Positions 1 to 7,381 of a DNA stretch of 64,000 nt are shown here, one piece after another. The stretch spans positions 103,440-167,439 of the forward strand of contig JAWKSY010000010.1 of assembly GCA_041402125.1 (NCBI GenBank). The letters are read 5' to 3'. The notes under the pieces were generated by a model. That model was given only the letters and a program-made list of their open reading frames with translations, ran no database searches and was not told the origin of the DNA. Origin of the DNA: JAWKSY01 sp041402125. Lineage in GTDB: Bacteria; Planctomycetota; GCA-002687715; DRQF01. Made by a program: the position numbers and the translations under genes. Position 1 is the stretch's first letter. Every line of letters begins with the position of its first letter.

Positions 1-34
1 GGTTTCCCACTTTCACCCATGAATCATAACCCCA
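1..34 (-). promoter_or_regulatory. MraZ-box-like TGGG repeats at the left edge
   Basis: Read on the minus strand, positions 19-16 and 9-6 are TGGG words in exact 10-bp phase (TGGGT-GAAAG-TGGGA). A third TGGG lies at 34-31, but in 15-bp rather than 10-bp phase. MraZ, the autorepressor of the dcw cell-division cluster, binds TGGGN direct repeats separated by 5 bases. A TATGAT word (minus strand, 28-23) lies among the repeats and could be the -10 box. If correct, mraZ should start just outside the window, reading leftwards. The site is very short, so chance occurrence is possible. Confidence 0.33.
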
Positions 35-110
35 TGAAAAACATGGATTTGAGTTCTGTTTCAGTGGAACTTGCCACGCGGTCGACAGAAGGACCAGCGA
101 CGGAGAGCGG

Positions 111-139
111 TTGACCCACCCCGAGGGCGCCCCTATAAT
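111..139 (+). promoter_or_regulatory. Consensus sigma70 promoter
   Basis: TTGACC at 111-116 and a perfect TATAAT at 134-139 are separated by exactly 17 bases. This is close to the ideal housekeeping promoter and stands out in such GC-rich DNA. The predicted start is near 146. No start codon with a ribosome binding site and a credible reading frame follows before the terminator at 356-398, so the promoter appears to serve a non-coding transcript. Confidence 0.75.
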
Positions 140-145
140 CCGCCC

Positions 146-398
146 GTACCCGACCGGCACCGCCGCGAAGGGTGTCCGACCCGGCTTCCCGACGCCGAAT
201 CCGCCCCGAACCGAGCCCGACGCGGGCGCCTGGCGAGCGGAAACGATACGGAAACCGAGTCGCGAGTCAGAATGACGTGAAAGCGTTACCTGACCGTAAC
301 AATCGAATATCGGACAAGGCGGAGATGGTCCCGTAAGCCTCTTCTCGTCCGAGCCAAAACCCCCGGAAGCTTGCCAGTTCCCCCGGGGGTTTTCTTTT
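146..398 (+). ncRNA. Candidate small non-coding RNA or attenuated leader (about 250 nt)
   Basis: The stretch is delimited by a near-consensus promoter (111-139) and a strong intrinsic terminator (356-398), and no plausible coding frame lies between them. Internal hairpins are visible: GTTAC(285-289)/GTAAC(296-300), and CGGAC(311-315)/GTCCG(347-351) enclosing AGGC(317-320)/GCCT(337-340). GGA words at about 239, 249, 311 and 321 sit in or next to possible loops, a feature of CsrA-binding RNAs, but this is only suggestive. I could not match it to RNase P RNA, tmRNA, SRP RNA, 6S RNA or a known riboswitch. It could be a free small RNA, or a leader that attenuates the lipoprotein gene starting at 629. 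The rest of 1-628 shows no gene. Confidence 0.45.
356..398 (+). terminator. Strong intrinsic terminator
   Basis: AAAACCCCCGG (356-366) pairs perfectly with CCGGGGGTTTT (383-393) around a 16-base loop and is followed by CTTTT. The flanking A and T runs make it potentially bidirectional. It ends the transcript from the promoter at 111-139 and insulates the peptidase gene at 629. Confidence 0.8.
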
Positions 399-628
399 GC
401 CCCGAGCCGGGCGCCAGGACACAACCCCATATCAGTCATGGACTTGGGCTCGGAAGCCCGGTGCCGCCGCGCCGGACGCGATGTCCCTCGGCCCGCTCAC
501 GATTCGGGGACGATTCCGGCGTCGCGATCGTCCGAGGTTCGGGGAAGGACCGCGCCCCGTCCTTCCGGGGGGCCGGACGGGCCCTCCTTCCCGGCCCGAT
601 CGCGGCGGGAGGGGAGCTGGGAGTACCG

Positions 629-2776
629 ATGACGCAACGACTTGGGATCATCACCGTCCTGATCGCCGCCTTCGGGATCGCGGCCTGCGCCGGAACCGGA
701 GGCGGAGACGCCCCGCCCGCCGACGCCGACGGGGCGGCCGCGGAGGTCCCGGCCCCGGCCGAGACGACGCCCCGTCCCGCGGCCGGACCGCCGACCGGCT
801 TCGCGACCGCCGAGACCGAGAACCGCCTCGCCGCCGAATCGGCGCTTGCGGGCTCGGTCCGCGCCGCGAGCCTCGCCGACCATCTCCGCCAGCTCGCCCG
901 CGAGCCCCACCCCCCGGGCAGCGCCCGCAACGCCGGCCTGGGTCGCTGGGTCGCCGAGACTCTCGAGTCCTGGGGCTACGTCGTGGAGACCGCCCGCTAC
1001 GAGGTCCTCGCGCCGACCCCGGTGTCGATCTCGCTGGAGCTGACGAGCCCCCACGCCTTCCAGGCCCTCCTCCGCGAGCCGCCCCTCGAGGGCGACTTCG
1101 ACACGACCCACGCGGAGATCCTCCCGCCCTTCAACGCCTTCTCGGCGAGCGGAGACGTCGAGGCCCAGCTCGTCTACGCGAACTACGGGCGCCGCGAGGA
1201 CTTCGAGGCTCTCGAGGCGCAGGGCGTCACCGTCGCGGGACGGATCGTCATCGCCCGACTCGGCGAGAGCTACCGCGGCTCCAAGGCGCGCCTCGCGGAA
1301 CAGCGGGGCGCGGCGGGCCTCCTGCTCTACTCCGATCCGGCGGACGACGGCTTCGCGCGCGGCGAGGTCCTGCCGCGCGGACGCTTCCGCCCCGAGACGG
1401 GCGCCGCGCGCGGCACCGTGCTCTACGGATTCCTGCGACCGGGCGATCCCGGCACGCCGGGCCGCCCCAGCGTGCCCGGGGCCGAGCAGGCGACCTTCGG
1501 CGAGATGGACACCTTGCCGCGCATTCCCGTCGTGACGCTGTCCTTCGCGGATGCGCGCCCCTTCCTCGAGGGCCTCGGCGGCGACGTCGTGCCCGAGGGC
1601 TGGCGCGGCGCCGGTCCCTTCACCTACCACCTCGGCGGCGACGGCCGCGCGATCGCGCACCTCGTCGTCGAGATGGACGACCGCCTGCGCCCCATCTCGA
1701 ACGTCGTGGCGACGCTTCCCGGCGGCGAGCTCGCGGACGAGGAGATCCTCGTCACCTGCCACCGCGACGCCTGGACGCACGGAGCGGTCGATCCCGGCAG
1801 CGGCCACGCCGTCCTGCTCGAGGTCGCGCGGGTCTTCGCCGAGGCCGCGCGGAGCGGCGCCCCGCCGCGCCGGACGGTGCGCTTCGTCTCCTTCGACGGT
1901 GAGGAGCTCGGGCTCGTCGGCTCCACCGAATGGATGGAGGAGCACGCCGACGAGCTCTCGGCGCGGACCGTCCTCGTGATCGATCTCGACGCCGCCGTCA
2001 GCGGGGATCGCTTCGAGCTCGACGGCGTGCCGGGCTGGCGTCCCTTCGCGGAGAGCGTCCTCGCGCTCGCGCCGCGCGGGGAATCACCCGGCGCCCTCGC
2101 CTTCGGGCCGCCGCGACACGACGCCGATCACGCGCCCTTTCTCGGCCACCTCGGGATCTCGACGATGCAGATCGGGAGCCGCGGCCGGCAGGGTCTCACG
2201 CACTCGCGCTACGACACCTTCTCCGCCCTGCGACGCGCGATCGATCCCGACTTCTCGCGCCACGCCCGGGTCGCCCGCTTCGCGGCCCGTTTCCTCCACC
2301 GGGCCGCGAATGCGCGCCTCCTGCCGGTGGACTTCGCCGCCTACGCCCGCAACATCGCGGCGCAGATCGCCGCCCTCGAGTCCGCGCGTCCCGAGCTCGA
2401 TCTCTCCGGACTGCGCGAGCTCGTCGATCGCGCGGCCCTCGCCGGCGATCGCATCGAGGCGGCGCGGACAGTGCTCCTCGAGCGGAAGCTGGACGCCGAG
2501 CTCGCGCTCGCCCTCGACCGGCAGATGATCGGCGTCGAGCGCGCTCTCCTCCTCGAGGGGGGACTCCCCGGCCGACCGTTCTACCGGCACGCGCTCTACG
2601 CGCCCCACCCCGACCTCGGCTACGAGGGCGTTCCGCTGCCCTCGCTCTCGGAGGCTCTCGAGCGGGGGCGCGAGGGCGCGCAGCGCGAAGGGGCGCGACT
2701 GGCCGGCGTCTTCGCGGAGTTCGCGCGCCGCGTCGAGACGCTGGCGACCCGGATGGAAGGGATCGTGGCGCGATGA
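629..2776 (+). CDS. M28-family Zn-peptidase lipoprotein, glutamate carboxypeptidase II-like
   Basis: A secreted lipoprotein of 715 aa, close to the length of human PSMA/glutamate carboxypeptidase II. The signal peptide ends in a lipobox (IAAC) with the lipidated Cys at residue 20. A PA-type insert precedes the M28 catalytic domain. The co-catalytic zinc residues of the family can be followed: the H and D of CHRDAWTHGAVDPGSG, the two glutamates of FDGEELGLVGSTEW, the D of VIDLD and the H of THSRYDTF. A C-terminal helical region resembles the transferrin-receptor-like dimerisation domain. It probably releases C-terminal amino acids from peptides in the periplasm. The ATG at 629 is chosen because it follows a GGGAG-type ribosome binding site and begins a clean lipoprotein signal; longer upstream starts would run through the terminator region. 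It overlaps the next gene by ATGA, so the two are probably co-translated. Confidence 0.93.
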   Translation: MTQRLGIITVLIAAFGIAACAGTGGGDAPPADADGAAAEVPAPAETTPRPAAGPPTGFATAETENRLAAESALAGSVRAASLADHLRQLAREPHPPGSARNAGLGRWVAETLESWGYVVETARYEVLAPTPVSISLELTSPHAFQALLREPPLEGDFDTTHAEILPPFNAFSASGDVEAQLVYANYGRREDFEALEAQGVTVAGRIVIARLGESYRGSKARLAEQRGAAGLLLYSDPADDGFARGEVLPRGRFRPETGAARGTVLYGFLRPGDPGTPGRPSVPGAEQATFGEMDTLPRIPVVTLSFADARPFLEGLGGDVVPEGWRGAGPFTYHLGGDGRAIAHLVVEMDDRLRPISNVVATLPGGELADEEILVTCHRDAWTHGAVDPGSGHAVLLEVARVFAEAARSGAPPRRTVRFVSFDGEELGLVGSTEWMEEHADELSARTVLVIDLDAAVSGDRFELDGVPGWRPFAESVLALAPRGESPGALAFGPPRHDADHAPFLGHLGISTMQIGSRGRQGLTHSRYDTFSALRRAIDPDFSRHARVARFAARFLHRAANARLLPVDFAAYARNIAAQIAALESARPELDLSGLRELVDRAALAGDRIEAARTVLLERKLDAELALALDRQMIGVERALLLEGGLPGRPFYRHALYAPHPDLGYEGVPLPSLSEALERGREGAQREGARLAGVFAEFARRVETLATRMEGIVAR

Positions 2777-4353
2777 GGATCGCGAACGCCCTCGTGCTGG
2801 TCCTCGCCGGGATCCTGTCGACGGCCGGCGCCGCCTCGGCCCAGGAGGCGCCGCCGCTCCGCTGGCCGGAAGTGTGCACGCTCCTCGCCGTCGACCACGA
2901 CGACCCCATCGCCATCGCGCGGAGACGAGGGATCGTCGATCGATTCGACGCCCGCGTCGAAGAGGACCTCGCCGGGCTCCGCCTGCATCCGAAGACGATC
3001 ACAGCCCTTCTCGAGCTCGCTCGTCGGGGCGCCCGGCACGGCAAGGGACCGGGCAAGGAAGACCACGATGCGGTCGCCGCCACGACGTTCTTCTTCGCGG
3101 GTCAACTCCGCCGGGAAGCCCTGCGCGACGGCGGTCGGTTCCGAGTCTGGCACGATCTCTACGAGTGGCCCATCGAGGTGTCTTATCGCGTGCTCGATCT
3201 CCCGCGCCGCGCGCTCGCCGAGCGACCGGGCCTGGAATTGGCTGGTCTTCTCGAGCTGCGGCTCGCGGAACTCGAGCGCACCGAGCTGCGAGGCTGGAGT
3301 CGCCGTCGCGTTGGCCCCATCGCCGCGCTCGACCAACTCGGGATTCACGCGGTGTACGAGGATCTTCGTGACGACGACCACCCGCGCACATACTGCCTGA
3401 CCTGGTTCGCACGCGCCGACCGAATCGTCTCCTTCGTCACCCGTCTCGACGAACGTCGAGGACGACCCGGACACGACGCCCTGGTGGCCGAGATGACGAC
3501 CTTGCTCTCGGATCATGCCGCGGGTCGCTTCCCTCCCGACCGGGTGGAGACCCTCCGCGCCAGGCGTGAGCGGGCGCACTGGCTCGTACTCGACGCCGAG
3601 GGTCGCGCCGGAACCTGGCGGGTCGGCGAGGAGATCGCTCCGTTCGGACCCGCCGGTTACGACCGGATCACGAGTGGAACCGCAGACTGGCTCGCCTTCG
3701 CGTCGCGAGGCGCTCGGATCGACGGCTTCGTTCTCGGCGCCTCGGGACCCCGTCCGGAACCCGTGCAGACCCTGGCGGGTCCGATCCGATCGCTCGAGCG
3801 CTCTCCGCTCTCCGACGAACTGGAGTGCACTATAGACCTCGGACCTGCCGGACGGCTGTTCGCGACGATCCGACCTGGCGACGACAAGCCGCGACGCGAG
3901 GTCGGACTCGGCGTCGGGCCCGGCGCCGCGCTCCCCCGCGGAGGACCGGAGTTTCCGTTCGCGCTCATGTCGGATCGGGAGCGACTCGTGCGTCCCGCGG
4001 ACCTTCTCGCGCTCGGAGGAACGGCGGTCGACGTCGCTGCCGCGCGCCTCGACCCCGAGGCGGCGGACGGCGCTGATCGGGCGGTCCTCGTCCGATTCCG
4101 GTTCGCGGAAGCGAAGCGCGATCGCCTCGACCTCTACTCCGTCGCGTTCAACGGGACGATCAAGCGGGAACTCTGGTCGGGAACGCTGGCGCGGGAGGCC
4201 GAGGGTCCGCTGGTGCTCCGCCTCGCGCACTCCGGCCGAGAGCTCTACCTCCTCGCTCCCGAGTATGGACTCGCCGCGATCTCTCTGAGCGGTGGTCTCC
4301 CGCTCCGACTCATGCCTCCGGGCACGCTGCGCGACGTCGTTCCCCTCTTCTAG
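2773..4353 (+). CDS. Secreted protein of unknown function
   Basis: 526 aa with a Sec signal peptide (about residues 1-23, ending SAQ). No domain is recognised. The N-terminal half is helical and charged, and the C-terminal half looks beta-rich with repeated hydrophobic-polar alternation. The start ATG overlaps the stop of the M28 lipoprotein gene (ATGA), so the proteins are probably made together and may act on the same substrate in the periplasm; that link is inferred from position only. The G+C and codon use match the neighbours. The gene converges on yedK with a 40-bp gap. Confidence 0.83.
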   Translation: MRIANALVLVLAGILSTAGAASAQEAPPLRWPEVCTLLAVDHDDPIAIARRRGIVDRFDARVEEDLAGLRLHPKTITALLELARRGARHGKGPGKEDHDAVAATTFFFAGQLRREALRDGGRFRVWHDLYEWPIEVSYRVLDLPRRALAERPGLELAGLLELRLAELERTELRGWSRRRVGPIAALDQLGIHAVYEDLRDDDHPRTYCLTWFARADRIVSFVTRLDERRGRPGHDALVAEMTTLLSDHAAGRFPPDRVETLRARRERAHWLVLDAEGRAGTWRVGEEIAPFGPAGYDRITSGTADWLAFASRGARIDGFVLGASGPRPEPVQTLAGPIRSLERSPLSDELECTIDLGPAGRLFATIRPGDDKPRREVGLGVGPGAALPRGGPEFPFALMSDRERLVRPADLLALGGTAVDVAAARLDPEAADGADRAVLVRFRFAEAKRDRLDLYSVAFNGTIKRELWSGTLAREAEGPLVLRLAHSGRELYLLAPEYGLAAISLSGGLPLRLMPPGTLRDVVPLF

Positions 4354-4393
4354 GGCCCGCCCGCCGACTTCGCCTCACGAACTCCGAGGCGGA

Positions 4394-5068
4394 TCAGCCG
4401 GCGTCCTCGAGGCAGGCCGGATCGTCGTTTCGCGGGCTGTTCACGCGCGTCGAGACCGCGCGGACGCGCATGTCGTCGGCCGGATGCGCCTCGAAGAGCG
4501 GACGCAGGGCGCCGAGCTCGGTGACGCCGGGATCGAGCCAGAGCGGGAAGTCCTCGGGATCGAGGATGACCGGCATGCGGTCGTGGACCTCGGCGACGAG
4601 CTCGTTCGGCGTCGTCGTGAGGATCGTGCAGGACTCGAGGCGCGCCGGCCCCTTGTCCCAGCTCTCCCAGAGCCCGGCGAAGGCGAAGGGGCGACCGTCG
4701 CGCATCGAGATGTGGAAGGGCTGCTTGCCGCCGGCCGCCGTCTTCCGCCACTCGTAGAAGCCGTCCGCGGGAACGAGACAGCGACGGCGCTTGAAGGCGG
4801 CCCGGAACGAGGGCTTCTCCGCCACCGTCTCGGAGCGCGCGTTGATCATGCGCGCCGCGCCCTTGGCGTCCTTCATGAAGAAGGGGACGAGCCCCCAGTG
4901 GAGACGCACGAGCTCGCGCTCGCCCTCGACGACGCGGAGGGCGAGGACATCCTGCGTCGGCGCGACGTTGTAGCGCGGACGGATGACCGGCGGCGCCGCC
5001 TCGGGCTCGAGATCGAAGAGGTCGAGGATGGCGTCCGTCGGGGCCTGCAGCGTGAAGCGTCCGCACAT
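4394..5068 (-). CDS. yedK: SRAP-domain abasic-site processing protein (YedK/HMCES)
   Basis: 224 aa, the usual length for bacterial SRAP proteins. The initiator Met is followed directly by Cys2 (MCGRF), the nucleophile that forms a thiazolidine crosslink with abasic sites in single-stranded DNA. The other active-site residues are in place: Asn76 (MINARSE), Glu106 (GFYEW) and His162 (HDRMPV), matching N75, E105 and H160 of E. coli YedK. The motif YNVAPTQ is also present. It shields abasic sites during replication. It is transcribed alone, converging on the preceding gene, with the GNAT gene upstream on the same strand after a 76-bp gap. Confidence 0.95.
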   Translation of the reverse strand: MCGRFTLQAPTDAILDLFDLEPEAAPPVIRPRYNVAPTQDVLALRVVEGERELVRLHWGLVPFFMKDAKGAARMINARSETVAEKPSFRAAFKRRRCLVPADGFYEWRKTAAGGKQPFHISMRDGRPFAFAGLWESWDKGPARLESCTILTTTPNELVAEVHDRMPVILDPEDFPLWLDPGVTELGALRPLFEAHPADDMRVRAVSTRVNSPRNDDPACLEDAG

Positions 5069-5144
5069 CGCAATCGCCCTCCCTGGGGTTCGCGTCCGGA
5101 TGAGGGAGCAGCCTACGAAACCGCGGGCCCCGGCGTCGCTTCGA

Positions 5145-5672
5145 TCACGCGTCCCGCGCGGGATCGGAGAGGAAGACCAGGATGCGCCCCGCCCGGCGCT
5201 CGAGACGGAATCCCAGCTTCTCCACGACGCGGACGGAGGCCAGGTTGTCGACCTGGACGATGGCGAGGAGAGGTCCGAGCCCCAGCCGTTCGCGCGCGAT
5301 GCGCATCGCGGCCGCGCCGGCCTCCGTCGCGAAGCCCCGGCCGCGTTCCTCGGCGACGATCGCGTAGCCGAGGTCGGGGTGTTCGTACTCGTCGCGCCGG
5401 AGGATGCTCGCGACGCCGATCCCGCGGCCGTCGTCGCGGTGCGAGACGCGCCAGAGCCCGAAGCCCTCGCGGGCGGCGATGGCCAGCGGCCCCTCGCGCA
5501 GGTAGCGGCGCGCGTCCTCCTCCGTCCGGACGCCGCGGTCCGCCACGAAGCGCCGGAACTCGGCGTCGTCGAGGACGCGCAACACGAGCGGCGCGTCCTC
5601 CTCCCGGATCGGATCGAGCCGCAGTCGTTCGCTGCGCTCGACCGGGAGTCCCTTGTCGTGCGAGTGGGTCAC
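5145..5672 (-). CDS. GNAT N-acetyltransferase, RimJ/RimL type
   Basis: About 175 aa with a single GNAT fold. It shows the acetyl-CoA loop (EERGRGFATEA) and the family C-terminal block VDNLASVRVVEKLGF, typical of RimJ/RimL-like enzymes that acetylate protein N-termini or small amines. The GTG start at 5672 is preferred because an AGGAAGGAAGG ribosome binding site lies just upstream; an upstream ATG near 6146 would need hundreds of bases of non-homologous sequence. The substrate cannot be told. It diverges from the gene at 5789 across 116 bp. Confidence 0.88.
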   Translation of the reverse strand: MTHSHDKGLPVERSERLRLDPIREEDAPLVLRVLDDAEFRRFVADRGVRTEEDARRYLREGPLAIAAREGFGLWRVSHRDDGRGIGVASILRRDEYEHPDLGYAIVAEERGRGFATEAGAAAMRIARERLGLGPLLAIVQVDNLASVRVVEKLGFRLERRAGRILVFLSDPARDA

Positions 5673-5788
5673 CCGGACCTTCCTTCCTCGGCCCGCCCCG
5701 GCCGTCGCTTCCTTGTAGCCGAAGTCGCACCCGGGTCGAAAGCGCGCGGCGGATCGCCGCGGTCCCCCCCGTCCGTTGTGATCGGGGC

Positions 5789-6913
5789 ATGTCTTCCCTC
5801 GAACCCGTCTCGACCTCCGCCCGCGTCGCGGGACAGGTGCTCGCGCACTACGCCTTCGACGTCGGCTTCCAGATCGACCTGGAGCGCGCCGCCGAACAGG
5901 CCCGCGAGGCGACGCGGCACCGCGTCGTCCGGACGCGACGCCCGGCGCCCCAGTGGTTCGACTACGATCCGGCGCCCGTCCTCCTCTCCCTCCCCGGAGA
6001 CAGCGTCGAGGTCGGCGGGCTGCGCTCGGACAGCCTCGTCGAGGCGATCGTCTTCGATTTCGGCACCGTGCTGCTGACCTACCGCTTCCCGCTCGAGGCG
6101 ACGCTCGGGGATCTCCCCGCCCTGGGGGCGCAGTTCCACGACGCACAGTCGATCGGCGAGGATGCGCGTCGCCGCGCCGGCGTGCTGCTCGACGTGATCC
6201 GCTCGGCGGTGGAACGCCCCGAGCTCGGAAGCGCCGAGGAGGACTACACGGTCTTCTCGATCACGGAGTGGGACCCCGCCATCTCGCCGATCGACGTGGC
6301 CGACCGCGCGACCTCGGTCCTCGCCCAGGCGATCGAGGGCGAGACGGCGCCCCTCGCGCCTCTGCTCGCCGAACGGGCGCTGGCCGGGCGGCTGTCCTAC
6401 ACCGCCGACGACGTCGCGATCGTCGACTGGAACGCGGCGATCCTCTTCGACGCGGAACCCGCGGACGTCGTCGCCGTGCTCAAGCACGCCAACGTCGAGC
6501 TGCTGGAGCTCCGCGTGCTGGACGCCGAACTCGACGAGCTCCTCGACCACGCCGACGAGACCCTCTCCGAGCTCCTCCGCCGGCGCCTCTGGCCCGGCTT
6601 CCAGGCGAAGCGGATCCTGGGGCGCTACGCCACGGCCCAGACCGACGCCGCGGTGATGTTCGAGGGCGTGAACAACGCGATCAAGCTCCTCGGCAACCAG
6701 TACCTCGCGCGCGTCTACCGCATCGCCGCGCGTCGCCTCGACCTCCCCGCCTGGCAGGCCAGCGTCCAGCGCAAGCTCGAGGCGACGGAGAGCCTTTACC
6801 AGAAGATGTCCGACGCCGCCTCGACCGGCCGCCTCGAGACCCTCGAGTGGGTGATCGTCATCCTCATCGCCATCTCGATGATCCTTCCCTTCATGCCCTG
6901 GTACGGGCACTGA
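5789..6913 (+). CDS. Putative RMD1/YagE-like (DUF155) membrane-anchored protein
   Basis: 374 aa. The C-terminal end (LETLEWVIVILIAISMILPF) is a single hydrophobic anchor preceded by a long helical, coiled-coil-like stretch, the layout of the RMD1/YagE family. In eukaryotes that family supports mitochondrial translation; in bacteria its function is unknown. The N-terminal part contains an alpha/beta stretch (VFDFGTVLLTYRFPLEA). The family assignment comes from architecture and sentence-like motifs rather than an alignment, so it is tentative; the gene itself is solid. The ATG at 5789 is favoured because DNA upstream belongs to the divergent GNAT gene. It is followed by a 468-bp non-coding region filled with palindromic repeats. 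Confidence 0.83.
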   Translation: MSSLEPVSTSARVAGQVLAHYAFDVGFQIDLERAAEQAREATRHRVVRTRRPAPQWFDYDPAPVLLSLPGDSVEVGGLRSDSLVEAIVFDFGTVLLTYRFPLEATLGDLPALGAQFHDAQSIGEDARRRAGVLLDVIRSAVERPELGSAEEDYTVFSITEWDPAISPIDVADRATSVLAQAIEGETAPLAPLLAERALAGRLSYTADDVAIVDWNAAILFDAEPADVVAVLKHANVELLELRVLDAELDELLDHADETLSELLRRRLWPGFQAKRILGRYATAQTDAAVMFEGVNNAIKLLGNQYLARVYRIAARRLDLPAWQASVQRKLEATESLYQKMSDAASTGRLETLEWVIVILIAISMILPFMPWYGH

Positions 6914-6969
6914 TCCGAGGGGCGCCGCGCGGCTCGGCCCGCGGCGTCACCGCCGATGGCTCGCGGCGC

Positions 6970-7079
6970 GATGCTGGGGAGGTGCCTGACTCCGGATGTG
7001 CATTCCGCGGAGGGTCGAACGACTTCGCGGAGCGGGTCCGCGGGAATGCACGTCCGGTGTCTGGCACCGTACCTGCATC
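6970..7079. repeat. Palindromic element, copy A1 (110 bp)
   Basis: Left arm 6970-7007 and right arm 7038-7079 are inverted imperfect copies of a unit. The unit begins GATGC, carries the core GGTGCCTGACTCCGGATG on the left (GGTGCCAGACACC in the right arm read in reverse) and ends GCATTCC. The loop between the arms is about 30 bp. The total is 110 bp, the same length as copies at 23711-23820 and 47273-47382. It lies in the intergenic DNA between the 5789 gene and recC. A further inverted relation links its right arm to the left arm of copy A2 across 7080-7102. Confidence 0.85.
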
Positions 7080-7102
7080 GTCTCCGTCGAGGGATGGCGG
7101 CG

Positions 7103-7211
7103 GATGCACGTACGGAGCCTGACACCGGATGAGCATTTCCCCGGGCCCTTCGGGTCGGCGTCCGCCCCGCGGGGGAAATGCACATCCGGAGTCAGGCACC
7201 TTCCCTGCATC
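7103..7211. repeat. Palindromic element, copy A2 (109 bp)
   Basis: The arms 7103-7140 and 7174-7211 are inverted copies matching at 32 of 38 positions. Each runs from GATGCA through a GCCTGACACCGGATG or GCCTGACTCCGGATG core to GCATTTCC. The 33-base GC-rich spacer contains its own small hairpins. It directly follows copy A1 with a 23-bp gap, so this locus has four units in alternating orientation, like the BIME arrangement of REP sequences. Confidence 0.85.
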
Positions 7212-7264
7212 CTCCCTTCGGGTGATCGGTGCGACGAGAGAGGTCGAGTGCCGCGCACGCTCGG

Positions 7265-7308
7265 ATGCAGAGCGGGGGCCCGACCGAGGTCGGGCTCCCG
7301 CTCTGCAT
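7265..7308. repeat. 44-bp near-perfect hairpin upstream of recC
   Basis: The arms 7265-7285 and 7288-7308 (21 bases each, starting ATGCAGAGCGGG) are complementary with a single mismatch around a 2-base loop. The ends ATGC...GCAT resemble those of the neighbouring 110-bp elements but the core is different. It lies 74 bp before the preferred recC start and could end transcription from upstream or be a relic repeat. There is no T-run, so a classical terminator is not well supported. Confidence 0.7.
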
Positions 7309-7381
7309 GTCCCCCGCGACCGCGACACTGCCGGGTCCCTCGTCACCAGACGACAGGCGCATCCAGGGCGGAGGAAGGTCG

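Noticed and set aside
71..280. An open frame of 69 codons near the left edge
   Set aside because: It spans the sigma70 promoter, has Arg/Pro-rich composition typical of chance frames in GC-rich DNA, and lacks a ribosome binding site.
146..398. Identification of the candidate RNA as RNase P RNA, tmRNA, SRP RNA, 6S RNA or a riboswitch
   Set aside because: None of the diagnostic sequences (for example the GAGGAAAGTCC of RNase P RNA, the tmRNA tag region or known riboswitch cores) is visible, and the 5' and 3' ends do not pair as in 6S RNA.
6970..7308. Simple intrinsic terminators for the 5789-6913 gene
   Set aside because: No T-runs follow the stems, the stems are far longer than typical terminators, and related copies occur in a divergent promoter region where termination makes no sense.
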